This document shows positions 42,187-52,300 of a stretch of 64,000 bases of DNA, piece by piece. Numbering within the stretch: position 1 is the first letter of the stretch; each line of letters begins with the position of its first letter. The notes beneath the pieces are model-generated. The model was not told the origin of the DNA. It saw only the letters and a list, made by a program, of their open reading frames with translations, and made no database searches. Location: assembly GCA_944376695.1 (NCBI GenBank), contig CALWDM010000006.1, positions 1-64,000 on the forward strand, written 5' to 3'. A program made the translations under genes and the position numbers. Source of the DNA: an uncultured Mediterraneibacter sp. (GTDB lineage: Bacteria; Bacillota; Clostridia; Lachnospirales; Lachnospiraceae).

Positions 42187-42669
42187 TCAGAACCCCTCCT
42201 TTTTTCGTCTCATCCGCATTTCTCTCCTCTTCTCCGCTGCCTCCCACTCTGCTTTTTCCGCCTCTGTCTCCAGTATGAGTCTTGGCACTCTTTTCGGCTT
42301 GTCATTTTCGTCCAGCGCCACCATCGTAAAATATGCTCTGTTTATCGCATGGCGCATCCCGTCCTCCAGATGTTCTACATACGTGTCCACCCGCACCTCC
42401 ATAGATGAATTCCCCACATAAGTGACCTTACCGATAACAACTACCATTTCGCCCTGATATGCGCCGTGGATAAAATGCAGATTATCCACTGACGCGGTTA
42501 TAACATTCGACCTGGTGTGTCTCTTGGCGACCATGCCGGCTACTTCGTCAAGCCACTGCATGAGCATGCCTCCGAAGAGCCTGCCCGCCGCATTCATGTG
42601 ATTGGGTCTGACCATGTGCACGGTCTCTACCATTGAGTCTGAAACTTTTCTTTCCTCTATAACATTCAT
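42187..42669 (-). CDS. Hotdog-fold acyl-CoA thioesterase
   Basis: A 160-residue acyl-CoA hydrolase of the YciA/BFIT type. ATG 42669 (MNVIEERKVSDSMVETVHMV) is used. The motif RPNHMNAAGRLFGGMLMQWLDEVAGM contains the N-x-x-G-x-x-x-GG core and the catalytic Asp, and VDNLHFIHGAYQGEMV follows. The tail is basic and Glu-rich (KAEWEAAEKRREMRMRRKKE). It cleaves acyl-CoA thioesters, substrate unknown. It stands alone on the minus strand, divergent from truA. Confidence 0.92.
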   Translation of the reverse strand: MNVIEERKVSDSMVETVHMVRPNHMNAAGRLFGGMLMQWLDEVAGMVAKRHTRSNVITASVDNLHFIHGAYQGEMVVVIGKVTYVGNSSMEVRVDTYVEHLEDGMRHAINRAYFTMVALDENDKPKRVPRLILETEAEKAEWEAAEKRREMRMRRKKEGF

Positions 42670-42673
42670 ATTT

Positions 42674-42916
42674 TCACTCCATTTCCGCCCCGCCCCACTC
42701 AATCACAGTAAAACCTTCTCTCTCAGACGGTTCTAACTCCTGCTCAGGTATGTCGATCGCTTTATCAAGCGGCCTATAAACCGTGAATACAAGAAGGATA
42801 CTGTCCGGTTTCGGGCTGATTTTCAGCTTTGCATATTCTGTATAAAAATCAGTATAACATAAAATCTGGGAATTCTCTCTGTCTTCTGTTACAATTACAT
42901 CCAGAAAACCTGTCCG
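42674..42916 (-). pseudogene. 3' remnant of an unidentified small gene
   Basis: A stop-free frame reads GFLDVIVTEDRENSQILCYT, then FYTEYAKLKISPKPDSILLV and a C-terminus FTVIEWGGAEME, ending at a TGA five bases before the thioesterase ATG. A TAG lies just before the first residues and no start codon is available, so the 5' part is missing. The piece looks like a real protein (regular hydrophobic pattern, normal codons). I do not know the family. Confidence 0.55.
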
Positions 42917-42962
42917 CTAAAGGCACGCTTAAAATCTGAAACCACAGACCGGGAGGAAAATC

Positions 42963-43727
42963 ATGCAGAATATCAGACTCACCCTTCAGTACAACGGAGC
43001 ACGTTATCTTGGCTGGCAGCGCCCGCCGAAAGACGGTTTTGAAAAAACCGTCTCCTGTAAAATCATCTCCGCACTGCGCAGGATGACCGGGGAGGATATC
43101 TCCCTTCATGCGGGCGCAAAGACTGAGCCAGGGGTCCACGCACTCTCCCAGACGGTCAGTTTCCACACTGAAGCAGAGCTCTCACCGGAACAATTCCGCG
43201 CAGAGCTGAACCGCTTCCTTCCTCAGGATATCGCTGTCCTGTCAGCCGAAGCGGCGCCGGAGCGCTTCCGGGCAGATCTGAACGCAAAACTCCGCACATA
43301 CAGATACCGCATCAACACTGCACCTGTGTATGACATATTTACATCCGCTTACACCGCCAGTATATCTCCCTGTCCTGACATCCGCCTGATGGAAACAGCC
43401 GCCAGCCTGCTGAAAGGCAGACATGACTTCAGCTCTTTTTCCGGTGCCAGAAGGAAAAGAGGGATCGAAAAAACTCTGTTTGATATCCGGTTTGACCATG
43501 TAAAAGAAAATACTTTTCCCGATTCCAAAGATACAGACACCCTGGTCATTTCTCTTACAGCAGATGATTTTCTCTATCAGATGCCGCTGCGCATTGTCAG
43601 CGTCCTTCTTGAAATCGGGATGCAAAAACGGACAGCAGACGTCATCCCGCTTATTTTTTCCGGAAAGGAAACGTCCGCTGTTACCTGTGAAACAAAAGGG
43701 CTTCTGCTCACTTCCATAAAATATTGA
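42963..43727 (+). CDS. TruA-family pseudouridine synthase, divergent active site
   Basis: A 254-residue protein with the TruA fold: IRLTLQYNGARYLGWQRPPKDGFEKTV, RFRADLNAKLRTYRYRI, LLKGRHDFSSFSGARRKRG and DDFLYQMPLRIVSVLLEIG. TruA makes pseudouridine at positions 38-40 of tRNA. The active-site segment reads GAKTEPGVHALSQ where the family has RTDAGVHALGQ, so the catalytic Asp is Glu55 here. It therefore may be a paralogue with altered or lost activity; a second normal truA probably lies elsewhere. GGGAGGAAAATC precedes the ATG. Confidence 0.88.
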   Translation: MQNIRLTLQYNGARYLGWQRPPKDGFEKTVSCKIISALRRMTGEDISLHAGAKTEPGVHALSQTVSFHTEAELSPEQFRAELNRFLPQDIAVLSAEAAPERFRADLNAKLRTYRYRINTAPVYDIFTSAYTASISPCPDIRLMETAASLLKGRHDFSSFSGARRKRGIEKTLFDIRFDHVKENTFPDSKDTDTLVISLTADDFLYQMPLRIVSVLLEIGMQKRTADVIPLIFSGKETSAVTCETKGLLLTSIKY

Positions 43728-43842
43728 CAGAGAACTTTTCAAACCACAGACCTGCGTCCTGCTTAACTGTTAATAAATCGATAAGAAACCTGCTTTGCAT
43801 ATAATGCGTCAGATAAGTCCCAGGGACTCTCCTCTGATCCTT

Positions 43843-45888
43843 TTACAGGAACAGACCTGCCGCATGGAATGCGAGAAAGCTTACCACCCACGCAACTGCA
43901 AGCTGGAAAAGCACGATCCCTGCCGTGACCTTCGTACTTCCCACTTCCCTGTGTATCGTGGCAATGGTTGCCGTACAGGGCACATACAGAAGACAGAATA
44001 CCATCAGGGCATACGCATTTGCCGCGCCAAATCCCATTGCCCCCAGCGTTGCCACAAAGCTGTCCATACCATGAGAAGTCGTGATATTCTGGATCCCGAA
44101 GAGCACGCTGCAGCTGGATACGACGACTTCTTTTGCCGCGATTCCTGATATGAGTGCTACAACAATCTGCCAGTACCCGAGCCCCAGAGGCTTGAAGAAC
44201 GGCACGATGGCCTTCCCGATGACTGCCCCGAAGCTCTCCGTGATCTCTGTCACAAAGCCGGACGGACCGATATTTAAAAGAAGCCACATCACAATAGATG
44301 CAAAGAAGATAACTGTCCCTGCCTTTGTCAGATAATCCTTTACCTTCTCCCACACATACACCGCGATCGTCCTGGCATTCGGCGCCTTATACTCCGGCAG
44401 CTCGATCAGGAGCTCATGTTCCGCCTTGCTCCCATCGATCCTGGAGATGATATACGCGGTCAGGATCGCGATCACGATACCGAGGAGATACATGGAATAG
44501 CAGGCAAGCATCGCATATTTCCCGAAAAACATAGAGGAAAACAGGACGTAGATTGGAAGCCTTGCGCTGCACGACATAAACGGCGTCACAAGAATCGCCT
44601 TCAGGCGGTCTTTTTTGTGTTCCAGCGCCCGCGACGCCATGACCGCCGGCACGGAGCATCCAAATCCCAGAAGCATAGGCAGGAACGCTCTTCCCGACAG
44701 TCCCAGATGTCCCATGATATCATCCATCACATAAGCCACCCTCGCCATGTACCCGCTGTCCTCGAGGAAGGCGAGCGCCAGGAAGAGGATGAAGATATTC
44801 GGCAGGAACGTAAGGATGCCGCCCACCCCGGAAATGATCCCTTCCACGATCAGGGATTCCAAAAGAGGCGATGTCCCGACAGCCTGGAGCCCATTGCTCA
44901 CAAAGCCGCTGAACAGTTCCAGCCCAGTCTCAAAATATCCTTTCAGCCAGTCGCCCACCGCGAATGTCAGGAAAAACACAAGCGCCATAATGAGCAGAAA
45001 GATCGGAAGCCCCAGCCACTTCCCGGTCATAAACCGGTCCGCCTTCTCCGTACGTTCCTCTTTCTCACTCTTATTCACGAGGGTTTCCTCGATCACTTCC
45101 TCTATGAAATCATATTTCTCATTAATAATGTCCTTCTCATAACTGCGGTCCGCAATCCCCGACAGATCCACAGGGTACTTCTCCAGCACAGACCGGTCCT
45201 GTTCCAGAGCTTTGATCGCATGCCAGCGCATGTTCTGCATGTCCGGGTATTTTGCGCGGTATTTCTCGATGACAGCGTCGATCTTGTCCTCGATCACATC
45301 GTCATATACCATGGCATATTCGCTGTGGTGGTCATGCCTGTGCCCGGTCTTGTCCGGGTGATGGTGGATAAAGGGGCCCGGCTTCGCGTATTCATTGTGG
45401 TGCGCCACCGCATGCATCAGGATTTCCAGCCCGCTCCTTTTTCTGGCGGAGACAGGGATCGCGGGGATCCCCAGCATCTCCGGCAGACGGTGCAGGTCGA
45501 TCTCCATGCCCCGCTCTTCGACCACGTCCATCATGTTCAATGCCAGCACAACCGGCTTCCCCAGCTCGATGAGCTGGAGGGTCAGGTACAGGTTTCTCTC
45601 CAGGCTGGACGCGTCCGCTACGTCTACGATCACATCCACCTCATCGCTCATGATGCACTCTCTGGACACCTTCTCTTCCATCGTATAGGAAGTCAGGCTG
45701 TAAATCCCCGGCAGGTCGATCAGCTTGAACTCCTGCCCTTTATATGTTGTCTTCCCTTCTTTTTTCTCCACTGTAACGCCAGGCCAGTTCGCAACCTTTA
45801 AGTTCGCTCCGGTGTACGCGTTGAAAAGAGTCGTCTTCCCGCAGTTCGGGTTGCCGATAAAGCCTACGTTGATCACTTTCCCGCTCAT
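43843..45888 (-). CDS. feoB: Ferrous iron transporter B
   Basis: A 681-residue inner-membrane iron(II) transporter. The N-terminal G domain has G1 GNPNCGKTT (12-20), G3 DLPGIYSL and G4 NMMD. A His-rich cytosolic stretch follows (FIHHHPDKTGHRHDHHSEYA), an insertion that may bind metal. Then come the Gate domains with FLEDSGYMARVAYVMD and GFGCSVPAVMASRALEHKKDR. The start overlaps feoA by four bases. Length is normal for Clostridia. Confidence 0.96.
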   Translation of the reverse strand: MSGKVINVGFIGNPNCGKTTLFNAYTGANLKVANWPGVTVEKKEGKTTYKGQEFKLIDLPGIYSLTSYTMEEKVSRECIMSDEVDVIVDVADASSLERNLYLTLQLIELGKPVVLALNMMDVVEERGMEIDLHRLPEMLGIPAIPVSARKRSGLEILMHAVAHHNEYAKPGPFIHHHPDKTGHRHDHHSEYAMVYDDVIEDKIDAVIEKYRAKYPDMQNMRWHAIKALEQDRSVLEKYPVDLSGIADRSYEKDIINEKYDFIEEVIEETLVNKSEKEERTEKADRFMTGKWLGLPIFLLIMALVFFLTFAVGDWLKGYFETGLELFSGFVSNGLQAVGTSPLLESLIVEGIISGVGGILTFLPNIFILFLALAFLEDSGYMARVAYVMDDIMGHLGLSGRAFLPMLLGFGCSVPAVMASRALEHKKDRLKAILVTPFMSCSARLPIYVLFSSMFFGKYAMLACYSMYLLGIVIAILTAYIISRIDGSKAEHELLIELPEYKAPNARTIAVYVWEKVKDYLTKAGTVIFFASIVMWLLLNIGPSGFVTEITESFGAVIGKAIVPFFKPLGLGYWQIVVALISGIAAKEVVVSSCSVLFGIQNITTSHGMDSFVATLGAMGFGAANAYALMVFCLLYVPCTATIATIHREVGSTKVTAGIVLFQLAVAWVVSFLAFHAAGLFL

Positions 45889-46112
45889 GCCGCCTCCTCC
45901 TTTACAAAGATACTGTCAGCAATACGTCGCCCAAGCGCGAAACGCGTCCCGCGGAATTTCACGGTCATGGCTCCCTTTTTGTCATTATTTAAAATGGTGA
46001 TCTTTGAACCTTCTGTCAGGCCGAGTGCCTCCAGCCTGCGCTCCAGGTTCAGCTCGGTCTCGATCCTCTCGACCACATATGTATGATGGTTCTTTCCTTC
46101 TTTCAGTCTCAT
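45885..46112 (-). CDS. feoA: Ferrous iron transport protein A
   Basis: A 75-residue SH3-like FeoA (MRLKEGKNHHTYVVERIETE, LERRLEALGLTEGSKITILN, ALGRRIADSIFV). It assists FeoB at the membrane. It is the first gene of the feoAB operon; a strong promoter and a Fur-like dyad lie 30-80 bases upstream. Confidence 0.95.
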   Translation of the reverse strand: MRLKEGKNHHTYVVERIETELNLERRLEALGLTEGSKITILNNDKKGAMTVKFRGTRFALGRRIADSIFVKEEAA

Positions 46113-46140
46113 GTGCCGTCTTCCTTCGTATATATGCTAT

Positions 46141-46191
46141 TGATAATATTTCTCAACAGTCATTATATACACTTCAATTGGAGAAGTCAAT
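46141..46191 (-). promoter_or_regulatory. feoAB promoter with Fur-like dyad
   Basis: TTGACT (46191-46186), 17 bases, TATAAT (46168-46163). The dyad TTGATAATATTTCTCAA (46141-46157) covers the likely transcription start, consistent with repression by an iron-bound Fur-family protein. Confidence 0.75.
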
Positions 46192-46256
46192 TCAGTGACA
46201 GAGTGAAATTGTATTTGACTATGCCCTCAATCCGATTTCACCCCGTCCCTGATCGC

Positions 46257-46310
46257 AAAAAACTCCCTCCCAGGAGGCAGGTCCTATAAACCCGCCCCTC
46301 GGAAGGGAGA
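46257..46310 (-). terminator. Terminator after the GH31 gene
   Basis: Nested GC-rich stems (CTCCC with GGGAG, and CCTCC/GGAGG) end in TTTTTT on the minus strand, about 45 bases after the GH31 stop. Confidence 0.55.
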
Positions 46311-46353
46311 ACACACATCAGCGGTAAACTGATCTTTTATTATGTGTTTTGTT

Positions 46354-49300
46354 TTATCTCACTTTTTTCCTGCGCGCAAGTACTACGACTGCTCCGCCGG
46401 AGATCGCAAGTATTGCAAGGAACCCTGCCGGTGATACAGCGTCTCCTGTCCGGACTGCTTTGTCTTCGTCAGTGCTGCTTCCGCTGCCCGGTTTGGACGG
46501 GCCGACTGGTGTTTCTTTCTCGATCAGCCCTCTGTAAGCCGCATCAAGCGCTGCAAACGCATCTGTGTATTCCTGATCAGAAGCCCCTTCCTTATCCAGG
46601 ACTGCCTGCGCAGCATCCAGAGCATTCCTAAATACTGCCCAGGAATCCGCTGTGTAGCGATTCTCATCCAGCCCCTTCAGAGCGTCAACCGCTGACTGGA
46701 GGGTTTCCTTCGGAGTCGTCTCACCCGGCTGGTCATTTACTTCCAGAGCCGCAAATGCATTGTCGAGCGCTGTAGCCATATCTCTCATATTCTGTGCAGT
46801 GTACTCGCCCGGATTCTCGAGCATAGCCTCTGCCTCAGCAATCTTCGCCTGAAATGCATTCCAGGAATCAACTGTATAGTTGAGATTCGGTTTCGCTTTC
46901 ATGGCATCCACTTTTGCCTGGAGATCTGCCTGAGCCTGCTCTTTGTCAAGCGCTGCCTGTGATGTACCGAAGAGCTGCATCTCTGCGATGCGTCCATACA
47001 TATTATCTTCTGCCGGAACACGCCCCACAGCTCCGAGCACGGTAAACTTCACATACTGTGCGTTCACCGGAAGGAATCTGGCATCCACAGTGACATTCTG
47101 TCCCTGCTTATATTCTTCCGGATCAACGCTGCCTGCCGCAACCTTAGCCCATGTCTCTCCATCCAGGCTGACTGCCACTTCGTATTCCGTGACGCCGCCG
47201 TTCTGGATCGTATGTGAGGTGAAAGATACCTGCTCCATACGATAAACGTCATCCAGAGTAATGATCACATCTTTCGGAAGATTTGCATCTGCTCCTCCAT
47301 ACGGGGACTCCCAGTAAGTGTCAGGGCTTCCGTCGAACATCTTGTCCGCTGTATTAGACTCGCTGTAAAGACCGGCTGCATTCGCAACGATCTCAGGGCT
47401 AAGCGCCAGGCTCTCATCTACCGGTACAACTTCCAGAGCCTTATATTTCTGCTCCAGAGTCGCTGCTGCCGTCTCAACTTCTGAACGGGTAGCATCCGCT
47501 TTCGCCAGGATCGCAGCCGCATTGTCAATCTCTGTCTTGAATTCCTGATAAGATTCCTCAGTATACAGGCTTGCCGGTGTATTCTTATACTGATCATATA
47601 CTGCCTGGAGCGCTGACTTATCAACGCCTGCTTTGACATGAATCTCATACTCATCCGTGATGTCTTCATTAGCCGCAGAGATCAGTTTGATCTTAGCCGT
47701 ACCTTCTGACATACCGCGCACCTTGTAGATTGGATATCCGTTTTCATCAGCAAGAGTGATGATGCCTGCAACCGACGGATCACTGCTCTCTGCCGTAAAG
47801 AACTGGTTCGGAGCATTTGCCGGTGTGATCACAGCATTTACATCTGCAAGATATCCCACATAGAGCTCTGTTACATTATCCTCTGCCGGGGCAATGCCTG
47901 TAACCGGCACACTTTCGGTATAAAGAAAATCAATCTCGCCAAGTGTCAGCATCCTGTTTTCCTGCGGATCATCATATGTAGCTGTTCCCTTTGAAGTGAG
48001 GAATGTAACATCTACATTCTTTACCTTCTGATCTGATCCCACGGCAAAATCATATGCTGCCGCTTCAGAATCAAAGGCAATCTCTTTTGTCGAATCATCT
48101 TCAAACGTAACGACTGCCTTCACACTCGTAAGATAACCATTCTCACCAGTATTTGCATTTTTAACAACAAAGTTTGTAAGCGGGCTTGGAGTATTAAATG
48201 CAAAGTGCATTGTTGTCGGAAGCTGTACATACTCCGGAAGCTTTTCCGCATCTTCGCTCTGAGCCGAATACTTAAATTCGAATTCACGCCCGTCTGTTCC
48301 GTTAAACAGAGGATCATAACTCTGTCCCTGTACGATCTTCTGTACATTCGTACCGTCATCCTCAGTCAGCCATTCATTTGTCATCGTGATCGTAAAGTCA
48401 CCCACGCCATACTCTGTTGTTGTCCCATCCGGAACCTCCGGGATCATTGGAACATTGCCCGCGTCCGTTGTGATCACACTGTAATCCGGTCCGATGAGCA
48501 TAACGGATGAAAGATCGATCGCATCCGCAACGTTTTCAACATCCGTCTTCGCCGTCATCTTGATCGTCGCGAGGATGCCGCTTCCGCTGTAAAGATCCTT
48601 GTCGCCTTTGTTTGCAAACGCCAGGTTTACATACGGATTATCATATCCTTCCTGTCCAATGGAAAGGTTCTCCATGGTAAGCGCGCCTGCGCCTCCTTCG
48701 ATTCCTGCAAACTGCAGCTGGCCTTTGTCATAATAAAGCACTTCTCCAAAGGCATTCAGGTTTTCAACATTATCTGCATAGACATCGATCGTCAAAGTAT
48801 CCCCGGCCTTCAGTGACTCCGCGCTTGCAAGCAGGAGAGCATTTCCTGCTACGGAACCTGTCTTTTTCGTTCCGCCGTCCAGTTTGAACATCGTATAAGC
48901 ATAGTCATATACATCATATACATTATTGTAGTTGATATCCAGACCATACTGAGCTACCTGTGTTGTAAACGCCGGTGCTTCTGAACCGATACCCAGGTAA
49001 TTTCTCATGTTGCTGTAATCTGTTTCTGTCACTTCAGAATTACCGTTGATCCCGATACTTCCTACTGCGAAACCTTTTGAGCCGTCCTCTTTATACACTG
49101 CCAGCTCATTTGCCGCAAGGAATCCGCCGTTTGATCTGGTAACGACAAGCTTCACATAACGGGCAAACTCGCCGTTCAGCTCAACTGTCTTCACACTGTC
49201 ATCTATGGTTGCACCTTCCACATATGACCACGGATCGTCCGCGCCTACATGTACCTGTTTCCAGTTCTGTCCGTCCAGAGAGACATAAACATCCATCTGC

Positions 49301-52300
49301 TGGACCGTACCGTTGCTGTTTACACCGACATTGCCGTCGCCGCTCTGACCCTCGCCGCGCGGATAGTATCTGAATTCATCCAGCTTGTATCCCTGTCCGA
49401 GGTCTAAGATAAACGGAACAGCGTCATTTACTACATTTCCTGTTGAGTGGAACATTGTAGCTGTATTGTGGTCGGTCGCGTTCGCGAGAGCCCCCCAGTC
49501 GTCTCCGCCGGTCCAGCTCACTGTTGCATCCGGCACATTTCTCCACGGGTCATCCAGAGAGTTTGTCTTCAGTTCTGTACTCCACTCTGAATAGCCTTCC
49601 GCATTTCTTGAGCGGACCTGATATGTATGCTCACTGTTGTAAGCCAGATCCACATGGTCAAAATACGTATTGCTTCCCACGCTGTTGATAATGCCGTCAA
49701 CCATGACTTCATAGCTTTCTGCATCTTCAATCGGCTCCCATGTCACATGGATGCTGGTAGGTGTCTTGCTCTCCTCCGGCGCTGTCGGTGTCGGAGCTGT
49801 AAGGTTCTCGTTCAGCTGATCCTTTCCGAACTCGCCGTCATTTACAAATCCGTTGATCACAAGTGTCTGTGCATTTGCGCTTGCATCTGTCTCAGCAAAT
49901 TTCACGTGCAGCTTCGGAGCAACTTCGACACCTTCCACCATTTCCTGAAGCTTCTGCTCCTTGCTCTCATCCGGGATGTATGTCTTGATCTCCGGAGAAG
50001 CGTCATAGAAGTATACAACTTCGTTTTCACCCGGCACTGTCTGCTCAAAATCCGCCAGAGTATCAACTTCCTTAACCTCCAGCTCCTGGTCGCCATTCTT
50101 TGCAGCAATGCTTTCCGGCTCTTCGGATACGTTTACAATGAACTCTGTATTCTTGTTCTTGTCATATCCATCATAAGAGCCTTCGGATGCTTCGGCTGTC
50201 AGAGTCGCTGTACCGTCTTCCACAACAGATGTCAGCTTCGTAGAAACATGGCCGCCGTAAGAAATATGATCGATCGTTCCATATTCCTCGTCTTCTGTCG
50301 TCTCGTTTGTCATCGTGCTTCCATCATCCTCGATCACGGTGTACTCTGTAGAACCAGCCGGCCAGAATTCTACGATCCTGTTTGACTTGTCCAGATCTGT
50401 TTCCGGATTGTTGTTCTCTTCGTACATCGGGATGATCGCGCCGTTCTTTACAAACAGCGGAAGCTTCCAGAGAGGAGCGTCATATCCGTTGACCGCCTGG
50501 CCGCCCTGGTACTGCTCGCCGGTAAAGTAGTCGATCCAGATCGTTTCTTCCCCTTCATCGTTCGGCAGATAGATATTATTACGGATATCATTTCCTTCGT
50601 CATCTGCTGCCGTATCCTGGTATACCGGAGCTACCAGCAGGCTCGGGCCGTACATATACTGATACTGCATTGCCTTGCTTGCCGCGTAATCATCTTCCGG
50701 GAATTCCAGGAACATCGCGCGTACCATCGGAAGGCCTGCATCGCCGTTGCCCGTATCAATGTTTGCCGCTGCGTACGCATTTGTATATGTATACGGCATC
50801 ATCTGGGCTTTCAGCTTCAGATACATACGGGAGATGCCTGTATACGGATCACCGTGTGTGTACGGAGCCTTCACATAAGATCCCCAGCCGTCCATATCCA
50901 GCATCTGCGGAGTCATGGATTTCCACTGGTAATCTCTTGCCGCGATCAGCGGCGCGCCGCCGTGGATACCGTCCATATCGCTTCCGATATTCGGGTTGCC
51001 GCTTAAGGATGATCCGATATAAGTCGGGATATGGAATCGAATGTACTCCCACTGTCCGCCGCTCTGGTCACCTGTCCATACGCTGTTGTAGCGCTGGGAG
51101 CCTGCCCATCCGTCAAGTGAGATGATATTCGGTCTCATTCCCACGGATGTGGTCACAGTCTCATAGGCTGTCTTCACGCCGTCAAGCTGCATAGAGTATC
51201 CGTTTCCTACCCATGCAACGTCTGTCTTCAGCGTGGTAACGCCGCCGGTCTTTACCTCTGCCGCGAAATCGCGGAGCAGATGCCAGTATGTATCCGGATT
51301 TGAATCCGGCACAAGGTAGCTCTGAGTCCACAGACCAGTCGCTACACCCTTGCTGTTTGCATACTCTGTAAACTCTGCAAGGTTCTGCACGTTTGCCTCT
51401 ACGGCTGCAAGTCTTTCAGCACTGCTGCTGCCATCCTCGTTGACGCCGCCGGTCTTATAGTAACCATTCTGTCCGTATCCTGCGCCATATCCGTCATTCG
51501 GCAGGAAGAATCCGAGCGGCATACCATATTCCAGATATGTATCAAGCACGTGCCGCGCCGAATACCCGTACGGTGTCTCAGTGCCTTCCGGGAAGTTTTC
51601 GTCAGCAACTGACGGTCCGTGTCCGTTCAGAGTCTCCGCCGCATACTCTCCTGAGAGGACGTATCCTGAAGCGCGTCCGTTCTCATAGACAGTCGTTCCT
51701 GCCGAATCAGAAGAATCCGTTCCCTTTATGGTCCATGCCTGAGCACTGTAGACAGTTCCTGTATCCGCGTTGGTTTCCTGATAAGAACTTGTATCCCAGG
51801 AATCACGGTTATACGCATTCAGATGCCCCAGATAGAATCCATATTCCGGAAGGAGTACCGGATTACCTGTAACTGTGTAATAATCCTGGAGCAGGTTCTG
51901 GACTGTGGATGTCTTATCCGCTGTATCAGATACGAAATAGTACGCATCCAGCTCTGCTTCGCGGTGCTCAGCAGTAACTGTGTCAGCGCTGTCCTCGCCA
52001 AAATCATACCATCCGTCTGCGAACGTGTTTCTCAGTACACCGTATCCGCCGGTCGTATAATAGAACGGGTTCGGCGAAGCAACGCCTCCGTCTGTCCAGC
52101 CGCTTTCATTTACGATGTTGATGGATTCTCCGGTATGAACAAAGCGTCCGTTCTGCGTCCCGCCTCCGAAGAAGTCCTCAGAATCCTGTTTGACCAGTGT
52201 CTGAACCGTTGAAGAATCATTGATCCGGAGCGGCTCTTTCTCCTGCATCACGACCTGATCGCCGTTTTTAACAGTCATCAGGGCTGTGTCTTTGTCAAAC

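Noticed and set aside
44416..45801. Plus-strand frame of 461 codons opposite feoB
   Set aside because: Antisense shadow of a well-supported feoB; composition is unlike a real protein.
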